This document shows positions 30,477 to 37,812 of a stretch of 37,812 bases of DNA, piece after piece (within the stretch, counting starts at the first letter, position 1; each line of letters opens with the position of its first letter). The notes under the pieces are model-generated. The model was not told the origin of the DNA, did no database searches, and saw only the letters and a list, made by a program, of their open reading frames with translations. This stretch comes from DATATB01 sp036268995 (GTDB lineage: Bacteria > Planctomycetota > Planctomycetia > Pirellulales > PNKZ01), in contig DATATB010000160.1 of NCBI GenBank assembly GCA_036268995.1, forward strand, positions 1 to 37,812, read 5' to 3'. The position numbers were made by a program, and so were the translations under genes.

Positions 30477-31619
30477 ATGAATGTGCTGCTGGTACACGAC
30501 TGGCTGACCGGGATGCGCGGCGGCGAAAAGTGCCTGGAAGTTCTCTGCCGCCATTTTCCGACGGCGCGGCTGTTCACGTTGTTGCATCGCCGCGGCAGCG
30601 TGTCGCCCACGATCGAAGCCATGCGCATCGAGACCAGTTTTCTGCAGCATGCGCCGGGCGATTACCGCTATTGGCTGCCGTTGATGCCGCAAGCGATTCA
30701 ATCGTTTCGCGTGCCCGACGACGTCGAGCTGGTCGTGAGCCTGTCGCATGCCGTGGCCAAAGGCATTCGCGTGCCGCCGGGCGTGCGGCACGTCTGTTAT
30801 TGCTTCACGCCCATGCGCTATGCCTGGCATCTGCGCGACGACTATTTCGGTCGTGCGGATGCGGCCGCCGGGCTGTTGGGCCGCATCAAGGCCGCCGCGC
30901 GCAATCGACTGCTCGCCGGCCTGCGCCAGTGGGACCGGGATTCGAGCGGACGGGTCGACGAGTTCGTGGCCATCAGCCGCACGGTGGCCGGCCGCATTGC
31001 CGATTGCTACGGCCGCGAGAGCCGCGTTGTGTATCCGCCGGTCGACACGCGGTTTTATGTTCCCGCTCCGGGGCCGCGTGATGACTTTTATTTGTGTCTC
31101 TCGGCGCTGGTGCCGTACAAGCGGATCGATCTGGCCGTCGAGGCCTGCCGGCGCATGAGGCGGCGGCTGGTGGTTGTCGGCAGCGGGCCGCAATTGACGG
31201 CCTGCCGCCGGCTGGCAGGCGAGGGAGTGCAATTTCTCGGCTGGCAATCGGCCGAAGTGCTGCGCGAACTCTTGCAACGCTGCCGGGCCTTGATCTTTCC
31301 CGGTCAGGAAGACTTCGGCATCGTGCCGCTCGAGGCGCACGCGTGCGGCACGCCGGTGATTTGCTACGGCGTGGGAGGTGCAACCGAGACCGTGTTGCCG
31401 GCCGACAACCGGCATGTGGGCACCGGCCGCTGGTTCGCCAACCAGAGCGTTGACTCGTTGACCGCCGCCATGCATTGGTTCGAAGAACACCCCGAGCAAT
31501 GCTCGCCGCGCTTGGCCCGGCAGCAAGCCGAGCGCTTCACCACGGCCCGCTTCGAGCGCGAGCTATTGTCGATTCTCTGGGGCCGAACTGCTCCGGCCCT
31601 CCGAAAGATTGCAGCGTAA
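30477..31619 (+). CDS. GT4-family glycosyltransferase
   Basis: 380 residues, GT-B fold. The start MNVLLVHDWLTGMRGGEKCLEVLCRHFP is typical of the mannosyltransferase/WbaZ-like group (glycine-rich donor loop in GGEK). The C-terminal donor-binding half has LSALVPYKRIDLAVEACRR, LVVVGSGP and EDFGIVPLEAHACGTPVICYGVGGATETV, where Glu278 and Glu286 are the E-x7-E pair. It uses a nucleotide-sugar donor on the cytoplasmic face, probably for polysaccharide or lipopolysaccharide O-chain synthesis. Donor and acceptor cannot be told; no other polysaccharide gene is adjacent. Confidence 0.92.
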   Translation: MNVLLVHDWLTGMRGGEKCLEVLCRHFPTARLFTLLHRRGSVSPTIEAMRIETSFLQHAPGDYRYWLPLMPQAIQSFRVPDDVELVVSLSHAVAKGIRVPPGVRHVCYCFTPMRYAWHLRDDYFGRADAAAGLLGRIKAAARNRLLAGLRQWDRDSSGRVDEFVAISRTVAGRIADCYGRESRVVYPPVDTRFYVPAPGPRDDFYLCLSALVPYKRIDLAVEACRRMRRRLVVVGSGPQLTACRRLAGEGVQFLGWQSAEVLRELLQRCRALIFPGQEDFGIVPLEAHACGTPVICYGVGGATETVLPADNRHVGTGRWFANQSVDSLTAAMHWFEEHPEQCSPRLARQQAERFTTARFERELLSILWGRTAPALRKIAA

Positions 31620-31641
31620 TTGCCGGCAGGGCCGCTGGCCA

Positions 31642-32763
31642 TCAGCGTTCGATTCGCGCGCGGGCGACAGTCATACGCTCGAGCCGCTGCGGGTCGGGCT
31701 CGGTGCCGGTGCCGGGCACGTCGGGCGCGATCACTTGCGGCGAGCCGTCGGGTCCGGCGACCAGCCCCACCGGCGGACTGCCCAAGTCTTCGCGATAATA
31801 AACGTGCGAAGGAAAGATGTCGGCCGGGTAGGTGAAGTTGTCGAGCATGGCCAGGGCGATGCACACGCGCGAGCCGACCGCGCTTTCGAGCATCCCGCCC
31901 ACCCAGCACGGAATGCCGGCCTCTTGGCACAGATTGTGGATGGCTAGCGCCGGTGTCAGCCCACCGACGCGGCCCGGCTTGATGTTCATCCAGCGGCAAC
32001 TGCCCAAGTCGATCGCCATTTCGGCGCGGGCCACGGACGTGATGCTTTCGTCCAGGCAGACGGGCGTGCGGATGGATTGGCTCAGCCGGGCGTGGTCCAC
32101 CAGGTCGTCGAAGGCCAACGGCTGTTCGATCATCGCCAGGTTGAAATCATCGAGCCGGCAGAACATGTCGAAATCGGCCAGCGTGTAGCCGCTGTTGCAA
32201 TCGATGTGAAAGGTGTGCGAGGGAAACACGCGGCGCACGGCCTCAAGCATTCGCACGTCCCAACCCGGCCGGTATTTGAGCTTCACGCGTTTAAAGCCGG
32301 CATCGATGGCCGGACCGATTTTGGCGATCAGCTCATCGATCGAATCCTGCACGCCGAAATCGGCCCCCACGTCCACGCGATCGCGCGTGGCCCCCAGCAG
32401 CCGATGCAACGGCAGGCCGCGGCGCTGAGATTCGAGCACCCACCAGGCGGTGTCCAGTGCAGCCTTGGCAAACGAGTTGCCTTTGAAGTGCGCCAACCGC
32501 TGCTGCAACTCGTCGCCCGAATCGATCTCCTGGCCCACGATGGCCGGGGCCAGCCAATCGCGGAGACAAGCGAACACGCCGCCAGCCCATTCGGGGCTGT
32601 AGCACGGAGCCGCCAGCGGGCTGGATTCGCTCCATGCTGCCTCATCGCCGCTGGCGATTCGCACCAGCACCGATTCGATCGTGGCATCTTCGCCATAGGC
32701 CGTGCGCCAGGGACTGACAAGCGGCATGGCGACGTGAAACAGCTCGATGGAGTCGATCAGCAT
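31642..32763 (-). CDS. menC: Enolase-superfamily enzyme (MenC / N-acylamino-acid racemase type)
   Basis: 373 residues from ATG 32763; ATG 32769 is the alternative. The metal ligands Asp188, Glu213 and Asp238, the KxK pair Lys161/Lys163 and Lys262 on the other side are all present (RVKLKYRPGWD, FHIDCNSGYT, MIEQPL, CLDES, NIKPGRVGG). This fits the MenC2/NSAR branch: o-succinylbenzoate synthase of menaquinone synthesis, with or without racemase activity. The genomic context does not help, as no other men gene lies nearby. Convergent with the glycosyltransferase gene, 22 nt apart. Confidence 0.9.
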   Translation of the reverse strand: MLIDSIELFHVAMPLVSPWRTAYGEDATIESVLVRIASGDEAAWSESSPLAAPCYSPEWAGGVFACLRDWLAPAIVGQEIDSGDELQQRLAHFKGNSFAKAALDTAWWVLESQRRGLPLHRLLGATRDRVDVGADFGVQDSIDELIAKIGPAIDAGFKRVKLKYRPGWDVRMLEAVRRVFPSHTFHIDCNSGYTLADFDMFCRLDDFNLAMIEQPLAFDDLVDHARLSQSIRTPVCLDESITSVARAEMAIDLGSCRWMNIKPGRVGGLTPALAIHNLCQEAGIPCWVGGMLESAVGSRVCIALAMLDNFTYPADIFPSHVYYREDLGSPPVGLVAGPDGSPQVIAPDVPGTGTEPDPQRLERMTVARARIER

Positions 32764-32780
32764 TGGCATCGCCCGAAGGG

Positions 32781-32814
32781 TTGTGGCATAAAGGGGAATT
32801 GTGGCATAAAGGGG
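32781..32814. repeat. Tandem 16-nt direct repeat in divergent promoter region
   Basis: TTGTGGCATAAAGGGG occurs at 32781-32796 and again at 32799-32814, identical, with 18-nt period. It lies between the divergently oriented menC-like and pepF-like genes and could be an operator pair or just a recent duplication. Confidence 0.75.
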
Positions 32815-32860
32815 CCAGCATACCCGAGCATCTCGTCTGGAATCAAAGGACTCGCCCATT

Positions 32861-34696
32861 ATGGCCGACGATGTCAAAGCCCCAACCAAAGCCGACGACA
32901 AAGCCGATGCCACCCGCTGGGACCTGACGCCGCTGTATTCCAGTCTGACGGGCGAAGATTTCCGCCACGGCTACGCGACGCTGGAAAAGAACACGGCCAG
33001 CCTGGAAAAATTCTTCGATCAGCACCACGTCCGCCGCCTGCCGCAGGCTCCGCATGCCGACGAAACGCTGGCCGCTCTGGCAGCCGAGTGCTTGCGGCTA
33101 GTCAACGACCTGCTAATGCTGTCCGATCGGCTCGAGGGCTTTGTCAGCGCGATCGTCGCTACCGACAGCTACAACGACGCGGCGCAGCGCGAGCTGTCGA
33201 AGCTCGAGCGGCTGGAGACGCGCCGCCGGCAGCTTGGCGTGCGGCTCAACGGCTGGATCGGCTCGATGGGCGAGCAATTGCCGCGGCTGATCGCCATGCG
33301 GCCCGAGCTGAAAGCGCACACGTTCTTCCTCACCGACACGGCCAAGCAGAGCCGCTGGCTGATGCGCGAAGATCTCGAAGCGCTGGCCGCCGAACTCACG
33401 CTCGACGCTGGCGGAGCGTTTGGCAAACTGCAAGGCAACGTCACCAGTCAGCTCAAGGTCCCCTTCGAGCGCGACGGCAAGACCGAGACCCTGCCGATCA
33501 CTGTCATCCGCAATCTTTCGTTCGATCCCGATCGGGCCGTGCGCGAGCGGGCGTACAAGACAGAGATCGTCGGCTGGGATTCGATTCGCACCACCGTGGC
33601 CGCCTGCATGAACGGCGTGAAAGGCACGGCCCAAACGCTGGCCAAGCGCCGCGGCCGCGCGAGCGTGCTGGATGTGTCACTGGATCAGAACAAGATCGAC
33701 CGGCCGACGCTCGATGCCTTGCTGGGCTCGATCCGCGAGGCGTTTCCCATGTTTCGCCGCTATCTGCGGAGCAAGGCCCGCAAGCTGGGGCTCGAACAAC
33801 TGGCCTGGTGGGACCTGTTCGCTCCGCTCTCGCATTCCGATCGCCGCTTCAGTTGGGACGAAGCCCGGGATTTTATCGTTGCCAAGTTCGGCGGCTTCAC
33901 GGCCGATCTGGGCGGGCTGGCCACGCGGGCTTTTGGCCAGCGGTGGATCGACGGCCTGCCGCGCGACGGCAAGCGCGGCGGCGCGTTTTGCATGGGCGTG
34001 ATGGCCATCGAACAAAGCCGCGTGCTGGCGAATTTCGACGGCAGCTTCGAACAGGTCAGCACGCTGGCCCATGAGCTGGGCCATGCCTTTCATAATGATT
34101 GCCAGCGCGGACTCGAGGCCTTGCAGCGCGGCGCGCCGATGACGCTGGCCGAGACGGCCAGCATTTTTTGCGAAACGCTGATTGCCGAAGCGGCGCTGGA
34201 AGGCGCTTCGCACGACGATCGGCTGACGATTCTCGAAGCCCAACTATCTGGCGCCACGCAGGTCTGCCTCGACATCAGCTCGCGCTTTCTGTTCGAGTCG
34301 ACCGTGTTCGACGAGCGCCAAACCGGCGATCTCAGCGCCGACGAGCTGTGCCGGCTGATGACCAAGGCCCAGGCGGAGACGTACGGCGACGCCGTCGACC
34401 CGGCCACGTATCATCCTTATATGTGGCTCTGGAAGCCGCACTATTACAGCTACGATCTGAACTACTACAACTTCCCCTACGCCTTCGGCCACTTGTTCGC
34501 CCTGGGGCTGTGGGCCGAGTACCGGCGGCAGGGCCCCAGTTTTGTGGCCAAGTACAAAGACCTGCTGCGCTCGACCGGGCAGGACTACGCCGCGCCGCTG
34601 GTGGCCCGCTTCGGCATCGACATCACGAAGCCCGACTTCTGGCGCCGCAGCCTGGGCATCATCGACGAGCAAGTCCGGCGCTACGAGGCGCTGTGA
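32861..34696 (+). CDS. pepF: Oligoendopeptidase F-type M3 peptidase
   Basis: 611 residues, as in the PepF/M3B family (about 600). The zinc-binding HELGHAFH begins at residue 404, with a third ligand Glu in LAETASIFCETL about 26 residues on. Upstream regions show the usual M3 helices (DLTPLYSSL, FEQVSTLAHELGH), and the C-terminus has YYSYDLNYYNFPYAFGHLFALGLWAEYRRQG with the conserved Tyr and His residues of the substrate site. Cleaves oligopeptides in the cytoplasm; no signal peptide. The upstream gap is only 97 nt. Confidence 0.94.
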   Translation: MADDVKAPTKADDKADATRWDLTPLYSSLTGEDFRHGYATLEKNTASLEKFFDQHHVRRLPQAPHADETLAALAAECLRLVNDLLMLSDRLEGFVSAIVATDSYNDAAQRELSKLERLETRRRQLGVRLNGWIGSMGEQLPRLIAMRPELKAHTFFLTDTAKQSRWLMREDLEALAAELTLDAGGAFGKLQGNVTSQLKVPFERDGKTETLPITVIRNLSFDPDRAVRERAYKTEIVGWDSIRTTVAACMNGVKGTAQTLAKRRGRASVLDVSLDQNKIDRPTLDALLGSIREAFPMFRRYLRSKARKLGLEQLAWWDLFAPLSHSDRRFSWDEARDFIVAKFGGFTADLGGLATRAFGQRWIDGLPRDGKRGGAFCMGVMAIEQSRVLANFDGSFEQVSTLAHELGHAFHNDCQRGLEALQRGAPMTLAETASIFCETLIAEAALEGASHDDRLTILEAQLSGATQVCLDISSRFLFESTVFDERQTGDLSADELCRLMTKAQAETYGDAVDPATYHPYMWLWKPHYYSYDLNYYNFPYAFGHLFALGLWAEYRRQGPSFVAKYKDLLRSTGQDYAAPLVARFGIDITKPDFWRRSLGIIDEQVRRYEAL

Positions 34697-34708
34697 GCCA
34701 CGGTAGCC

Positions 34709-34797
34709 ATCCCGCTCCGCCGGGATGAAGAGGCGGCACCATCGACCTACCCAGCGTCCAGCCGAGTTGCGCGCGTGCGTCTCGACGGAGCGAGACG
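34709..34797. repeat. Two small hairpins downstream of pepF
   Basis: CATCCCG/CGGGATG around a 6-nt loop lies just after the pepF stop (about 34709-34728), and CGTCTCG/CGAGACG (34778-34784, 34791-34797) is a second hairpin. Neither has a U-run. They fill the 138-nt convergent gap, and a third AGTGCC/GGCACT hairpin (34821-34836) overlaps the end of the next gene. Confidence 0.5.
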
Positions 34798-34834
34798 ACT
34801 ACGGTAGTACAACCGAGGCCAGTGCCCGACGGCA

Positions 34835-35767
34835 CTAGCGATTCTGCGGTTCGGCCGGCTTGACGGCGGACCGCCGGGCCGTGCTCAGCGGCGGCGGCTG
34901 ATGCTCCCTGGGACGCCTGGCATCGGCCAGCGCGGCGCGAATGGCCACCTGCTCGGTTAGTAGCGACAGCTCGCGGCGCGTCTGATCGCTGACCCTGTCC
35001 AGCTTTTTGACCAGTTCCTGGACGCCGGGATAGTTGATCTCGGCGGCGCGGTTCAAGCTTTCGACGAAGGCCACGGTCTCGCGGAAGTTGTGGTCGGCCA
35101 CCGGCCCGATCAGCGGCTGGAACGTCTTGGCCAGCATCTCCACGCCCATGTGTTCCAAGTGCATGAAGGCATCGAGGCGGCAGAGGATCGAGTACCGGCC
35201 ACTCGGCTCGCGGATCGTGCAGTTTTTGAGCACCAACAGGCACTGCCCACGCATCGGCTTGCTGAACATGGCCCCGGTGTACACGCCGTCGCCGTAGAGC
35301 AGGTAAGTGTCCTGGCTGCGGTACAGGTATTCGAGCGTGCCGGAGGTTCCGGCGCCGTCGTTCGCCTCGAGCGTATCGTTGCCGGTGCGCTTCAGCCGCA
35401 CTTCGCTGACGCCCAGCGCCGACCAGATGTTGACGATCACTTCCGGATGTTCCAGCAGAAAAGCATAGAAGTCGGGATCGCATTGCATCATCCGAGTTGG
35501 CATGCGGCGAAAGACGCTGCTTTCGGAGATGATGGCCGCGACTTTCGCGCGCTTGTCGGCCGGCAGCTTGTCGAGCGGAATGGAGCGCACCGCGTCTTCG
35601 CGTGCCTGCCGGCTGGTGGTGCCGTGCGCCGGCTGGGCACCCTGAGCGGCGCCGCTGGCCCAGCATAAAGTGACCACGGCTGCAAGCACGAAGGTGCCAG
35701 CTCGCCAGCCGAGAGTTCGGCTGCAAGCTGCCCCGCGCGGCCGCCAACCGCTGTTCTCAATCGACAT
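34835..35767 (-). CDS. Secreted hypothetical protein
   Basis: 310 residues from ATG 35767, preceded by GGGGGA. A long N-terminal segment (MSIENSGWRPRGAACSRTLGWRAGTFVLAAVVTLCWASGAAQG) contains a hydrophobic core that fits a signal peptide. Soluble after that, with RSIPLDKLPADKRAKVAAIISESSVFRRMPTRMMQCDPDFYAFLLEHPEVIVNIW and DTYLLYGDGVYTGAMFSKPMRGQCLLVLKN. No known motif. The C-terminus is Pro/Arg-rich and low in complexity. I do not recognise the family; function unknown. Confidence 0.75.
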   Translation of the reverse strand: MSIENSGWRPRGAACSRTLGWRAGTFVLAAVVTLCWASGAAQGAQPAHGTTSRQAREDAVRSIPLDKLPADKRAKVAAIISESSVFRRMPTRMMQCDPDFYAFLLEHPEVIVNIWSALGVSEVRLKRTGNDTLEANDGAGTSGTLEYLYRSQDTYLLYGDGVYTGAMFSKPMRGQCLLVLKNCTIREPSGRYSILCRLDAFMHLEHMGVEMLAKTFQPLIGPVADHNFRETVAFVESLNRAAEINYPGVQELVKKLDRVSDQTRRELSLLTEQVAIRAALADARRPREHQPPPLSTARRSAVKPAEPQNR

Positions 35768-35815
35768 CGTGTCCCCCAACACCGCGCCGGCCAATGCCCG
35801 GCACCCCATTAAGCC

Positions 35816-35940
35816 TTAACCAACGGGCAGGACTTACGCATAATTCGGCTTTTGCGGCCGACGCACGCGAGCGAATTTTGGCGCCCTGTGACGCCAGCAT
35901 GCTGCCGTCGATTGCCGCGCTACGCGCTGGCTTTTTTTTT
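35816..35940 (+). ncRNA. Candidate orphan small RNA with promoter and terminator
   Basis: TTAACC (35816-35821, 4 of 6) and CATAAT (35839-35844, 5 of 6) are spaced 17 nt; a transcript from about 35851 would run to an imperfect GCC-CGC-TAC-GCG-GGC-type hairpin (35914-35930) followed by nine T (35932-35940). About 90 nt. No protein frame on this strand needs such a terminator. Evidence is pattern only. Confidence 0.3.
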
Positions 35941-36012
35941 CGGCCTGGCGGCGGGTTGCGGCGCGAATGACATTGCTCGCGGGGGGCCATTTCAGCAGAA
36001 TGCCGCCCCCGG

Positions 36013-36081
36013 GTAGCGGAAGTCGTGCGACTTCCGTCCGGGCGATTAGCGGAGCTGCGGAATTCTCACGAATTCCGCTAC
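36013..36081. repeat. Second REPIN-like inverted hairpin pair
   Basis: Left unit 36013-36036: GTAG head and 8-bp stem CGGAAGTC/GACTTCCG around loop GTGC. Right unit 36058-36081, inverted, stem CGGAATTC/GAATTCCG around TCAC, ending CTAC. The right unit is the exact complement of 26578-26601 over 24 nt. Spacer 21 nt. Confidence 0.85.
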
Positions 36082-36114
36082 GGATCCGCGGCACACACCT
36101 CCAGGGCGTGAACG

Positions 36115-37329
36115 ATGGCAGCCCGCTTGCAAGCATGGATGCGGCGTCCCGCCGGGCGCATCGTGCTGGCCGGCACGCTGGTCGGCAGCCTGGCCGCCTT
36201 CTGGTGGGTCAAAGGCCCGGAGATCCAAGTCCAATACTGGCAGTCCAAGCTAGCGGACGACGACACTGACGACGAGGACGTGGCATTTGCCGTCGGCAAG
36301 CTGGCGCGACTGGGTCCGCCGGGCATTGCGGCGCTGGTCGACGATTTGAATTCGGATCGGCCTGTGATTGCGATGCAGAGCAAGCGGGTCCTGCTCGAAT
36401 CCCTGGCACGGCTGGAATCCACAACGCCCGAGGCCGGCGACGACTATCGGCTGGCGCTGGCGCGTGCGTTGGACGAGCAGATCGATCGTTTCGCCCCGCC
36501 GGCGAAGACGGCCGCCGCCGACCTCGCGATGCGGATTCTGACCGTGCCCCAATCATCGAATGTTTCGCAATCGGCCCGGCTGACCGCTTTGTGCGACCGC
36601 GTGTTGCGGGCCAAGGCCGGCTATGCCGACGCGCGGCTCGATGCCGCCGACGTTCATGCCCGGCATGCATCGATTACGACGATGCTCGCCCAGCCGCATT
36701 TATGCGCCTCGCCCGAGCCGGAGGGATTGCGCCGGCCGAAGCTGGCGCCGATTGCCGACCGGATCGCGCTACCGGATCTCGACGAGCCGGCGCTGCTGGC
36801 GGTGCCGGCCGACGCCCGGCCGATTTCGGCGTTGGCCGAAGTGGATTATGCGGTTGTCAAACCGGCCCCGCCGCTGGTGATCGACTCGCGCGTGCAGTTG
36901 GCCAGCGCGATCGTGGCCAACGCAGAAGCCGACCGGCTGGCGCACCTGCCAGGCATCGAGCTGTTCAAACTGCTCGCGCAGCCGCCGGGGCCCGAAACGG
37001 CCGCGGTGAAAGCCGAAATCAAGCGCCGCAAGTTCACGCCGCGCGAAATCGAGGTCGGCGTCCATCTTTGCTCGCCGCGTGCCGACGATCGCTGCCGCTG
37101 GGCCGAGGCCCTGCCAGGCTTGAGCGGCATCGACGCCAAGATGTGGCTCTTGTGGCTGTCGCGCGACGTCAGCCCGCAGGTAAGGCTGACAGCCGTGACG
37201 CTGATGGCCACGGCCAGCGATCCGGAGCTGCTGGCGCGTGTCGGGGAAATGGCTCGCTCCGATCGTGACGATCGGGTGCAGGAGCAGGCGGCCCGGATCA
37301 TCGAGCAGGCCTCCGACGACGGGAACTGA
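36115..37329 (+). CDS. Membrane-anchored HEAT-repeat-like hypothetical protein
   Basis: 404 residues. The N-terminus has a basic stretch and one hydrophobic segment (GRIVLAGTLVGSLAAFWWV, residues 14-32) that would anchor it, the rest being outside or in the cytoplasm. Helical repeats resembling HEAT units are visible near residues 52-95 (AFAVGKLARLGPPGIAALVDDL, VIAMQSKRVLLESLARLE) and at the C-terminus (DVSPQVRLTAVTLMATASDPELLARVGEMARSDRDDRVQEQAARII). The middle is Pro/Asp-rich. Function unknown. A family D repeat follows the stop. Confidence 0.8.
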   Translation: MAARLQAWMRRPAGRIVLAGTLVGSLAAFWWVKGPEIQVQYWQSKLADDDTDDEDVAFAVGKLARLGPPGIAALVDDLNSDRPVIAMQSKRVLLESLARLESTTPEAGDDYRLALARALDEQIDRFAPPAKTAAADLAMRILTVPQSSNVSQSARLTALCDRVLRAKAGYADARLDAADVHARHASITTMLAQPHLCASPEPEGLRRPKLAPIADRIALPDLDEPALLAVPADARPISALAEVDYAVVKPAPPLVIDSRVQLASAIVANAEADRLAHLPGIELFKLLAQPPGPETAAVKAEIKRRKFTPREIEVGVHLCSPRADDRCRWAEALPGLSGIDAKMWLLWLSRDVSPQVRLTAVTLMATASDPELLARVGEMARSDRDDRVQEQAARIIEQASDDGN

Positions 37330-37338
37330 CCGAAGTCC

Positions 37339-37392
37339 AGTCAGTGGTCAGTTGTCAGTTGCAACGGACGACGGACAACGGACAACGGACCA
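37339..37392. repeat. GTCCGTTGT/TGACAACT-type repeat (family D), second copy
   Basis: It contains GTCAGTTGTCAGTT and ACGGACGACGGACAACGGAC, the complement and direct forms of words in 17737-17810. The shared 13-nt word is GACGACGGACAAC (37367-37379). It lies between convergent genes. Confidence 0.65.
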
Positions 37393-37408
37393 TTGCCGCG
37401 TCGCCTTT

Positions 37409-37639
37409 TTAGCGCACTGCAACTGCAACGGCCCAGCGTTTCTGCGGGGCGCGCAGCATCTGCGAATTGAAGCCTTGCAGAAAGGCCCGCGCCTGGCTGC
37501 GTGAGTAGCAGGTCGGATCGGCCAGTTCGAGTCGTCGGCCAATGCGTGGTTGCTGGCGCCAGTTCAGAGGTCGGTGGCCGCGATAGGCCACGATCCAGAT
37601 CCGATAGACCGCGGCGGGTTTTGAGCGCGCTGGGTTCAT
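37409..37639 (-). CDS. Small hypothetical protein
   Basis: 76 residues from ATG 37639, preceded by AAGGA about 12 nt upstream. MNPARSKPAAVYRIWIVAYRGHRPLNWRQQPRIGRRLELADPTCYSRSQARAFLQGFN is followed by a basic tail. No signal peptide or known motif; the YRIWIVAYRGHRPLNW segment looks folded. The frame extends upstream to 37804, but that part is Arg/Pro-rich and unlikely. Family unknown. Confidence 0.5.
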   Translation of the reverse strand: MNPARSKPAAVYRIWIVAYRGHRPLNWRQQPRIGRRLELADPTCYSRSQARAFLQGFNSQMLRAPQKRWAVAVAVR

Positions 37640-37812
37640 GCGGTTCCATCCTTGAAATCGAAGTACCGGTCGCCCGCCTTTCGCAGGCGGGCCAGGACGC
37701 CCCATTCGGTTTTCGCGACCCCGCTTCGGGAGGGCGCGCCGCAAATCGCGAATTGAGTTTGAATTTACAACTCTGCACGCGTGAATCAACAAAGAGATAG
37801 CCAAGTTTGTTA
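37640..37812. other. Window end, nothing recognised
   Basis: 173 nt upstream of the last minus-strand gene. No convincing promoter, gene or repeat; the open frames here are short and Arg/Pro-rich. Confidence 0.4.

Larger units (their letters stand above)
35768..36114. other. Gene-free gap of 347 nt
   Basis: It lies between the divergent genes at 35767 and 36115. It contains a possible promoter and terminator pair on the plus strand (35816-35940) and the second REPIN-like element (36013-36081). No protein-coding frame of note. AGGGC lies just before the ATG at 36115. Confidence 0.6.

Noticed and set aside
32077..34074. A 665-residue plus-strand frame
   Set aside because: It lies opposite menC and in another phase of pepF and has no family signal; the two genes underneath have intact catalytic motifs.

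Overview
The window looks like a chromosomal segment of a GC-rich planctomycete, most likely of the Pirellulales type. The basis is indirect: the style of the secreted and lipoprotein-like hypothetical proteins, the ribosomal cluster without rpmD, adk and infA, the enlarged L17, frequent GTG starts, and gaps filled with short palindromic repeats. No 16S rRNA or other taxonomic marker is present, so the placement is inference. I see no tRNA, rRNA, CRISPR array, prophage or transposase.

Layout. 1-3424 (minus): a run of envelope genes, namely a YugP-type membrane zinc peptidase, a tiny secreted Pro/Gly/Tyr-rich protein, a nucleotidyltransferase-like protein, a TPM-domain protein with a glycine-rich tail, and a membrane protein cut by the window edge. 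3923-8374 (plus): a lipoprotein, a low-complexity secreted Gly/Ala/Ser/Thr repeat protein behind a possible sigma-54 promoter and followed by a textbook intrinsic terminator, and a secreted beta-rich protein. 8451-10316: an orphan ParA ATPase (minus) and glucosamine-6-phosphate deaminase NagB (plus). 10499-26566 (plus): the S10-spc-alpha ribosomal cluster, 28 genes from rpsJ to rplQ including secY, map and rpoA, with a good promoter before rpsJ and a likely internal one before rpmJ. 26683-27321: an HExxH protein. 27389-30265 (minus): HAD phosphatase, then metK with its own promoter, a membrane protein and a 41-residue membrane peptide, closed by a hairpin-plus-U terminator. 30477-37639: a GT4 glycosyltransferase, a MenC/NSAR-type enolase-superfamily enzyme, PepF-type oligopeptidase, and three planctomycete-type hypothetical proteins.

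The least ordinary signals are (i) a 62-nt out-of-phase overlap of rpsC and rplP with unusual codons in the dual-coded stretch; (ii) paired inverted REP-like hairpins with a GTAG head and compensatory stem changes, a REPIN architecture, at 26578-26664 and 36013-36081; (iii) at least five further families of short palindromic or repeated elements, several of them inside the ribosomal operon, one copy of which doubles as an intrinsic terminator; (iv) a large nested inverted repeat between secY and map; and (v) a possible orphan small RNA near 35851-35940. I found no defence island or biosynthetic cluster.
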